DNA of 35,767 nucleotides from Methylobacillus sp. GTDB lineage: Bacteria; Pseudomonadota; Gammaproteobacteria; Burkholderiales; Methylophilaceae. The DNA lies in assembly GCA_031277395.1 (NCBI GenBank), contig JAITML010000070.1, positions 1 to 35,767 of the forward strand, written 5' to 3'. The notes beneath the pieces are model-generated. The model did no database searches and had not been told where the DNA came from. It worked only from the letters and a program-made list of their open reading frames with translations. Position numbers and translations under genes: made by a program. Shown in pieces: positions 24,003 to 33,800 of the stretch. Positions within the stretch are counted from its first letter, which is position 1, and each line of letters begins with the position of its first letter.

Positions 24003-24850
24003 CTTTACTTTTCGTAACTGGTTTAATTGCTGCGGGGATAAGCATTGCTGGAGATATTACGTCATGCTCTCCTGATACGGTGCCACTTCAAGTTATAGGC
24101 CTCACAAGGCAGGGGCCTGTGACAGCCGCCTCTACCTTCAGAGCCTGGAAAACCCCCACTCCCCCTTCATATTTTAGTGCCCTCATGGCAGATGTCAGGG
24201 AGCTCATTGCAACTCGACTTGCCAATGAAAAGCTTTGCCAAGGTATTACCGAAAATAAGGAACGCTCCCTGATTCAATTCGTGGAATGGCCTTTTTCTAC
24301 ATCACAAAAAAAACTCACTGTTCCAGTATTGCCACCTGATACACCTTCCTCTGGCGGCTGTCAGATCACCAGCCCATGGCTGGACATGGCCTTTGGGCGC
24401 AAGCCCGTACCACAGATACGCGCCATTGTGCGCTGGAATGTGCGTCAACTTCTAGTCGATCAAGCAGTGCTCTCCGGAGCAAAAAATGTACCCTCGGGCG
24501 TAGCGATGCCGTTGATGGACGGCGATTTCGAGGGGTTTTCACGGGACTATGTAAAGTCGGAAATTGACGGTGAACCTGCAGCAAAACCGGTCGAAGAGCG
24601 TATACCTCCAGACCTTTTGTGGCTGTTCCGCCATTCCCCCCAGACTATGATATTTGAATCTTTTGCTGGTGCAGTTCATGGGCTACGAAAAATGCCGAAG
24701 ATGGGCGCAGAGGGGCATAGAGAACTGGTTCTTGCGTTAATTAATCGTTGTTTTGATTCCAACGGTGAAACCCTGCATTACGACAGCATACTTGATGTCA
24801 AAGACCTGATCCCGCTTGAAGAATACAAGATCGACACACTAGCCGATTAA
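23993..24850 (+). CDS. Exported paralog 3 of the array
   Basis: A 285-residue third paralog, with signal peptide (core LLFVTGLIAAGISIA) and the conserved Cys pattern. In the middle it is closer to paralog 1 (shares PPDTPSSGGC), but its signal peptide and the spacer before it match paralog 2. It ends TLAD instead of TLI. The ATG at 23993 is 22 bases after paralog 2, in a spacer identical to the one before paralog 2. The RTX start codon follows 32 bases after its stop, so all four genes can be one operon. Confidence 0.75.
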   Translation: MLRSLLFVTGLIAAGISIAGDITSCSPDTVPLQVIGLTRQGPVTAASTFRAWKTPTPPSYFSALMADVRELIATRLANEKLCQGITENKERSLIQFVEWPFSTSQKKLTVPVLPPDTPSSGGCQITSPWLDMAFGRKPVPQIRAIVRWNVRQLLVDQAVLSGAKNVPSGVAMPLMDGDFEGFSRDYVKSEIDGEPAAKPVEERIPPDLLWLFRHSPQTMIFESFAGAVHGLRKMPKMGAEGHRELVLALINRCFDSNGETLHYDSILDVKDLIPLEEYKIDTLAD

Positions 24851-24869
24851 CTTGAAACTAAAACTATCC

Positions 24870-24875
24870 AAGGAG
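24870..24875 (+). promoter_or_regulatory. Ribosome-binding site of the RTX gene
   Basis: AAGGAG 7 bases before the ATG at 24883 fixes this as the start. No other upstream in-frame start is needed. Confidence 0.8.
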
Positions 24876-24882
24876 AATTCCC

Positions 24883-27800
24883 ATGACTTTCGATGATATA
24901 GAACTCAAGATACAGATCACTGGATTTCCGGAAGGCTCCGGCCAGAAAGAAAGAATACTTGCAGCGATAAGAACTGCCTATAACGGATCTACTACCGCTC
25001 AGAAGATGCTCGATAATTGGATTTCTACCTTTCACATAATCGTTATTGATTATTTTGAAGGGCAGTTTAGATACGCCCCAAGCAATCAAGAGTTGTGGAT
25101 TGATTTAAATGTTCTAAACAACATGTTTTATATCGACAATAACGGCACAGCCGTGCAACACACGGACGTTACGGCGATCATGCACGAGCTAGTGCATCTC
25201 ATTATGGGAATACATGATGATTTAACTTTAACCGACTATAGAGGCCCAACCGTAATTGAATCGAATAAAATCTATAGTGAGCTTGGGCTTAAAGAGCAGA
25301 ACGCATACATCGGACAGGACCCGGATGTTGGTCGAGATAAAGGTATTTTGATCCCTGGTTTCAACTACACAGACGGAGCCACAATTGACCACTCTGTCGT
25401 ACTTGAAACTACAGTAAAACCTCAATTGGATTGGGATTCCTCGGGTACAGGCGATTCAAAAGACCTGCTGATCGGTGGCGCAGGGAACAATAAGCTGAAA
25501 TCCGGCGATGGAGATGATTTTCTGTACGGTAATGGCGGAAACGATACGCTCTATGGTATGCAAGGTGACGATAAATACTATGTTGATACCCTGGATACTA
25601 TCTTTGTTAAGTTAGTTGTTGAAGGCGTGGAAATAGCCGGCCCCGATGACGAAGACGGGCAAGGCCAAGTCACAATGGCGATTCCTGAAGTAGCGGCTGA
25701 CGGCAGCGTCACGGGCTACATTGAAAGGGAGCTGCGAAACGCCTATCGTGTGGACGACAAGAGCTACTACGAAGACAAATACGGCTATCTCTATTTCTAC
25801 GACAGCTTTAACGAACTTCTGGTCATTGTCGATGGTGAAGTTGAAGGAGACAAAATCGTTGACCGCGCCGTCACGGATGAGGCTGCCGAGAAAAAGAATA
25901 CCGTTATCAACGGCATCAACGTCATTGGCGGCCTGTACATTGAAGGCTGGACGGAACAACGCAATCTGAGCATCAAGCTCATTGATGAAAACGACGATCA
26001 AAACACCCTGGCTCTGATCCCGGAAGAAATCAAAAAACAAATGGACTCCGCCTCCACCGTCCCCTCGCCCATCATTCTTGATCTTGATGGCGACGGCGTA
26101 GAGACTACCTCGGTCAGTAACAGCGGAGTTCATTTCGACCACGCCAATGACGGCTTTGCCGAAACCTCGGGTTGGGTCGGCAAAGAGGATGGTCTCCTGG
26201 CGCGCGACCTTAACGGGAACGGCACCATTGACTCCGGCCGCGAACTCTTCGGCTCCGAAACCCTGCTCGCCAACGGCAGCAAAGCCGCCAATGGCTTTGA
26301 GGCGCTCAAACAACTCGATGGCAACGGCGACGGCGTGATTGATGCGAATGATACCGCTTTCTCTGAACTCCGTATCTGGCAAGATGCCAACAGCAACGGA
26401 CAGGCCGACCAAGGTGAACTTCGCACATTGAATGATGCCAGTGTGAAAAGCATCAATGTAGCCTACACCAACTCCAACGCCGTTGACGCCCAAGGTAACG
26501 ACCACAAACAAATCGGCAGCTACACCACCACAAGCGGCCAAACCCGCGCCGCCACCGATGTCTGGTTCAGCACCAACCCGATTTACAGCGTACCCACGGA
26601 ATCGGTCGATATACCCGACGCCATCGCCGCGCTACCCAATGCCCAAGGCTACGGCCTCGTCCGCGATCTGCACCAAGCCATGGCGATGGGCGAAAGTGGG
26701 GAACTCCAAGCCCTTGTTACTGCGTTTACTCAAGCGACCACACACGCAGAACGCGACGCGCTTGTCACACAGATCATCTACCGCTGGACAGGGGTGCAGG
26801 ATGTGGATATTTATAGCCGCGCCTCGCCTACGACCTATGGCAATGCCATCGGTGATGCGCGCATACTCGAAGCCCTCGAAGAGTTCATGGGCGCAGAATG
26901 GTTCGGCATCTGGTGCGGAGGAATGACCGACCCCAACCCGCATGGACGTGCCGCGCCCCTGTTGCTTGAAGCCTGGGACATGCTCAAAGCGCTAGTCTAT
27001 GGGCAGTTAATGATAAATAGCCATTTTGCGGAATGGATGAGTCAGGTTAGTTACTATGTGGACGATACCGGAATACGTGGTGACCTATCCCACATCGCCG
27101 CCACGATGGCAACGCAAATCGAAACCGACCGCGCTGCGGGGTTGGAAACGCTCAGTGAGTTTCTCTACTCATTCAGAGGTGCAGGTTTGCTTCGCTCCAT
27201 GAATATCGAATCATTGACGGCAGTCCTGTTGCCACTCGGGAATGATGTCGCGCAAATCATTGACCTCGCGCTGACTGGCTGGAATTCCTCCAGTAACAGC
27301 ATCCTGAATGGCACGGAATCGGATGATGTTATTAATGGTGGAGGCGCGAATGGCTGGCTCATCGGCCTTGATGGCAATGACACACTCAACGGCGGTAACG
27401 GAAATGACATGCTTGATGGCGGCGCTGGCGATGATGTGCTGCAAGGCGGTACAGGTTCAGATATCTACCGTTTTGGACGCGGAGACGGCCACGACAGAAT
27501 CAACGAGAGCATATTGTATGCCGTTGAGATTGATCGCATTGTATTCAAGGCAGATATCATTCCTGACGACATAGGGGTGGAATGTGTCGGCGCCGATCTC
27601 CGACTCGTGATCCGTGATACCGGTGAAACGATTACCATCACAAATTATCTCCTCTCCAAAGCCGGAGATACCTATTCCACCATTGAAGAAATTGTCTTTG
27701 CCGATGGCACTGTATGGGATGCCGAAACGATTGCAATCGTGATGCTACTGGGTGGTGATGGCAATGATGCATTAGCCGGTTACGTTGATCGTGATGATTT

Positions 27801-30800
27801 CATCAGCGGTGGCGTGGGTGATGATTGGCTGGCTGGAAATTCCGGCAATGACACATTGGATGGAGGTGCAGGTAATGATCGGTTGATAGGCGGCTATGGC
27901 TCGGATACCTATCGCTTTGGCCGAGGCGATGGTTATGATGTGATCACTGATTATGGATATCAAGGCGAAACTGACCGTATCGAACTCAAAACAGGAGTTA
28001 CCCCGGATGATGTGCAGCTGGAACGTGTCGGCAACAGCCTCAAGATTACGATACGCGACACGGGTGAGACACTTATCGTCAACGGACATTTTGAAGGATA
28101 CCCGTATGCAATGGAGGAAATAGTCTTTGCCAACGGTACCGTGTGGGACGCTGATGCGATCATCTCCCAGACACTGCTGGGTGGAGATGGCAATGACAAA
28201 CTGAGTGGTTACAATGGCCGTGATGATTCGATTAGTGGCGGTGCGGGTAGCGACTCTCTGACCGGTGACTCTGGCAACGACACACTGGATGGTGGTGCAA
28301 ACAATGACTTTCTGGTCGGTGATGCCGGTGACGACATACTGGATGGTGGCGCTGGTGACGATCAGTTGAATGGTGGCCTTGGCTCGGATACCTACCGTTT
28401 TGGCCGAGGTGATGGTCACGATACGATTAATGAGTATTCATACATTCAGGGTGAAATTGATCGCATCGAATTCAAACCGGGAATCACTGCGGATGATGTG
28501 CGGCTGGAGCGGATATATAGCGCCGATAGTTGGCAGATAACCAGCGACCTCAAGATCACGATACGTGATACCAGCGAGACCATCACTGTCAAACACCATT
28601 TCATCACAAGCAATTACTACGCAATCGAAGAAATTATCTTTGCGGATGGCACGGTATGGGATGCAGAGGCAATCAAGGCGCACAGCCTTCTTGGCGAAGG
28701 TGGCAATGACGAATTGCTCGGTTTCGATGGCCGGGATAATCTGATTGATGGCGGTGCGGGTAATGATACGCTAAGGGGGGCTGTCGGCGACGATACTTTG
28801 ATTGGCGGTGCTGGTGATGACATTCTGACAGGCGGTTCCGGCTCTGATATCTATCGTTTTGGCTTGGGTGATGGCCAGGATGTAATCGGTGAAGGCTTCG
28901 CTGCAGGCGAAGATGTCGTGGTGCTTGCCAACGGTATCATACCTGCCGATGTGAAGGTGTACTGGACAATGCAACGCGACATGGTTATCGCGCTTCCGGA
29001 TGGCAGCTCTCTTACCATACTCAAACATAATCTAACTAACAGTTTGAAAGGTGTCGAGCAACTGCGTTTTGCCGATGGCACGGTATGGGATCTGACGGAA
29101 CTGGCATCTCAGGCGCTGAAAGCGACGGACGGAGACGATACAATTATCAGCAGTGATCAGGATGACACACTTGATGGTGGCGCAGGTGATGATAGTTTCA
29201 ATGACTTGGGCGGTTACGATACCTACACCTTCGGCATCGGTGATGGGCAAGACACAATTACGGATAATTATGGCCGCATCCTGTTCAAGCCGGGCATTGG
29301 TCAAAACGATATTGACTTTAGCCGTGACGGCAACGATTTGATCGTTACTGTCACCACTTCGGGTGACACAATACGTATCAAGGATTGGCTGAATACCTGG
29401 CTCAGCATCGATAGTCTTGATTTTGACAATGGCGCGCATTTTGGCCGGAGTGATGTCCTGTTCAAACTCAATTTGAGCGATGAAGCGGAAGTTCTCTATG
29501 GCTCGCCCGGTGACGATACCCTGGTCGGCACCGAGAAAGACAGCTTGATTTATGGTCGCGAAGGTAACGATGTACTTACGGGTGGCGCAGGTAGTGACCA
29601 GATTCATGGTGAAGCCGGTGATGATACCCTCGACGGTAACGCAGATAATGACGGACTTTATGGTGAGGCTGGCAACGACATACTTGATGGCGGTGATGGC
29701 AATGATGTGCTCTATGGTGGCGACGGCAACGACACACTGAATGGCAGTGCAGGTGACGATGTGTTGTATGGCGATTCCGGTGATGATGTACTCAATGGTG
29801 GAGCAGGCCGTGACATGCTTTATGGCAACGCAGGCAACAACAGCTATCTTGTCACTGCCGGCATGGGGTTGGACATCACTACGGGCGCCAGCCTTGAAGT
29901 AGCCGAAGATACCGTAATCTTCGCACTGGGTATCCGGCCGGAAGACATCACGGTGCAACTGGGTGACATCAGCGGAACGAGTGAGCCGGGAGATGTGGGG
30001 TATGCCAGTTTGGTCATCGGTATTGGTGGAAATGATGCTCTCGTCGTGCAGAATGATAACTGGTCAAATCCCGACCTTGGCCGTGCCGCAATCCAGCATT
30101 TCCGCTTTGACGACGGCACCGAATGGACGCTGGCTGATGTGATTGCCCGCGCTGATGGTGGCAAGTACGGCTGGCAGGATCCCCAGCCCAGCGGTTCCAC
30201 AACACTGGTTGGCAGCGAAGCTGACGATAACTTCAGCGCATTTACCAACGAATCTGTCACTGTTTATGCGCGCGGCAATAATGACAGGGTCTGGCTTGGA
30301 TATGGCAATGACATTGTATCCGCCGGCACTGGCGACGACTCGGTGGATAGTAATGAAGGTGAAGACCTGATTGCCGGTGAGGCGGGAGACGATTGGATCA
30401 ATACAGGCGGGAACGATGATGTGATCGTCTTCAACTACGGTGATGGTAATGACGGTTTGGCTGCCGGCAAAGGAGTGGATACTCTTTCCTTTGGCGTCAT
30501 GATAACGCCCGACATGCTCTCGGTAACGATGGACAGCAACGGGTCTGTAGTATTGCTGATTAATGGCGGTGCGGGCGGTGCTGTCACGCTCAATAGCGCA
30601 ATCGTGGGCAATCTTCCGGGTGAGCTTGAACACATTCAGTTTATTGACGCCGAAGGCAGGACACGCACCTTTGATCTGGCCGGTTGGCTGCAAGTCCATG
30701 CAGCGACCTTGATTTCCGCATCGGTACCACTTGCTTTTGACGGCACGGGCTTTGAGATTACCGGCACCGTGATTCCGGCAGGTGGGCTGGAAGCGATTGC

Positions 30801-33800
30801 TTATGCCCAAACCGGTAATTTATTTGCCACGCCCAATCTTTCCAACAACACCCTGACTGATGGCGATGACGTGTTTTATGGGACACCCGATGATGACACA
30901 TTGAATGCAGGCGCGGGAGATGACATCATTCTGGGTCTGGCTGGCAATGATATTATTTCCGGCGATGACGGCAACGACCTGATCCACGGCGGTGACGGAG
31001 ACGATATGCTGGATGGTGGCACCGGAGACGATGTGATCCATGGCGGCTGGGGTGCAGATCAGCTCACGGGCGGAACAGGCAAAGACGAGCTCTATGGCGA
31101 ATGGGGTGGTGACACCTATCTGTATCATTCCGGCGAGGGCGTGGTCATTATTGATGACGATCACTACACCATGGGCGCAGAAGCTCTTGAAGGTAACTTC
31201 GATGAGAGCATCATGGTTGACGACGCCCCCAACATTCTCAACTTCGGCCCCGGTATTCGTCCCGAAGACCTGCGTTACTCAGAGCAAAACGGCGACTTGG
31301 TGATTGAGTTCGCCAACCAATCCGGTGACCGGATTATCCTGCGCGGCTATGAACCGGGAAGAGCAACCCAAACGCGCTCAGTGGATATCTTCCGTTTTGC
31401 CGATGGCACCGAAATCGCGGTGGACTTCATTGAGCCCGCAGGCAAAACCGAAGTCGGCGACAGGAGTGAAGACAACGGGTTCTATGGCACGCCGTATGGC
31501 GACACGCTGATCGGCGGGGATGGCGATGACGTGTTCGATGGGCGAGGCGGCGCCGACAAACTCGTAGGTGGCGCAGGTTCGGATACCTATTACATCTACA
31601 AAGAGCCGGGTAGTCGTCCTACCGAAACCCTGATCGCCGAAACCTGGCGTGAACAAGATACGAATCGTATTTATATCTCCGGTGATTTCAACCCCGACGA
31701 CTTGCATCTGGAATTTGACGGACATGATTTGTTGCTGCGCCTGACCGAAGATGGCGATGTGATCCGCTTTGTCGGTTTCGACCCACGCGACCCCAACATG
31801 CCCGCGCCGGTGGATGAAGTCTCTCTGGATTGGCAAGGTGTTACCCTCTCTTTTGATGAATTGCTTGCGCGTGGCGTGGACTATGGTGATTCGACAGACC
31901 CGACGGACCCAACGGAAGATGCCGATGTCATCAACATTGGTGACGGAACTATCACGATAGACGATGTCGCTGCGGAAAACGCCGGTAACGTGCTGCGCTT
32001 CGGCATCGACATTGATCCGGAAGCGATACGCGGCAACCTTCGCTTCGAAGAAGACGGCAACGGCGGCCATGTGCTGCTGCTGGCCTATGGCGGCGACGAT
32101 GACGTGGTACGGCTGACGGGCTTCAATCCCGATGACGCGCTCGGCGCTCACGCCATTGAATACTACGAATTCGCTGATGGCACGGTATGGGACTACTTTA
32201 CCTTGGTATCAGAAGGTTTCGTGGTTGAAGGCGACACACAGGCGAACGAACTGACCGGCACCAATATCGTGGATCGGCTCTATGGTGGTGCCGGTGACGA
32301 TATTGTTCACGGTGGCAGCGGCAGCGATGAACTGCATGGCGGCACAGGGAACGATGTGCTCGATGGCGGCACTGGCGATGACGCCTATGTCTTCAACAAG
32401 GGCGACGGCATCGATACCATCATCGACAGCGGTGCAGAGGACTACAACTTCATCCGCTTCGGAGCGGATATCCGCCCCGAGGACATCACTCAGGAATGGG
32501 ATGGCACGACCCTGATATTGCATTATGGCGATGGCGATGCGGTACGGATAGAAAACTATCGTTCATCGGACAGCAATCCGGTTATTCTCGCGCTTGCGTT
32601 TGACGATGGCAGCGCCGTTTCTTTGACTGCACAGACAAACCGGACGCCTATCGTGTCCGGCTCTGTGGAAGATGCGCTGGTGATTGAGGATGAGCATTTC
32701 CATCTCGCTCTTCCCGCCGATCTGTTCAGCGACCCGGACGCGCTGGATGATTTGCGGATTGAAGCGCGGCTTGCCAGCGGCGCAGCCTTGCCGTCATGGC
32801 TCGCGTTTGATGCGGCCTCCATGACTTTGAACGGAACGCCGGGCAACGGCGATGTGGGCGAACTGGATATCGTCATCCACGCCAAGGATCACTTTGATCT
32901 TGAGGTCAGTACCTCTTTCCATATTACCGTGCAGAACGTCAATGACGCGCCCGAGGTCAGCGCCTTGTTGGCCGGGCAAGATGCCCAAGTCGGACTATCC
33001 TTCAGCTATATTCTGCCCGCTGATGTCTTTATTGATGTGGATACGGGCGATACTCTAAGTTATACCGCCACACTGCAAAACGGCGATGCCTTGCCGAGCT
33101 GGCTCACCTTCGACCCGGTCACCAATACCTTCTCCGGCACGCCGCCGAATGGCAGTGCAGGCAATATCCAGATTACCGTCACGGCCACCGACCAAGCCGG
33201 AGCATCGGCGCAACAAACATTCAGTCTGGCAATTCAACCGGTTCAGTCCACCAACAACGCCCCCGAAGCGGGCGTTTCCATCGCTGACCAGAATGCGGAC
33301 GAAGACAGCGCGTTCAGCTATACAGTGCCGGATGATGCCTTCACCGATGCCGATGGCGATACGCTCACCTACATCGCCACACTGGCAGGTGGAGCGGCGC
33401 TACCTGCATGGCTGACATTTGACGCAACGACGCGCACTTTCAGTGGCACTCCTGATAACGTCGATGTCGGCAGTCTGGATGTTGTAGTCACTGCCAACGA
33501 TGGAAACGGCGGTACTGCCAGCCAGTCCTTCACGCTCAACGTTGTCAATATCAATGACGCTCCCGAAGCAGCCACGCTGCTGACTGATCAAAATGTCACC
33601 GAAGATTTGGCCTTCAGCTACGCCCTGCCAACCGATGCCTTCATGGACATTGACGCGAACGACATACTCACCTACAGCGCCACTCTCGCTGACGGTAGCG
33701 CGTTGCCGAGTTGGCTCACTTTTGATGCCACCATGAGAATCTTCAACGGCACGCCGCCGGATGGCAGCGCAGGCAGCATCCAGATCATCGTAACCGCGAC

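Noticed and set aside
27165-31164. Several minus-strand frames rich in Ile/Val/Thr opposite the RTX region
   Set aside because: They are the reverse reading of GGxGxDxL repeats and have no start signals or independent homology.
27300-32400. Regular DNA repeats that could be mistaken for a CRISPR array or minisatellite
   Set aside because: The repeats are 27-base codon patterns of RTX nonapeptides inside one uninterrupted frame, with degenerate and not identical units.
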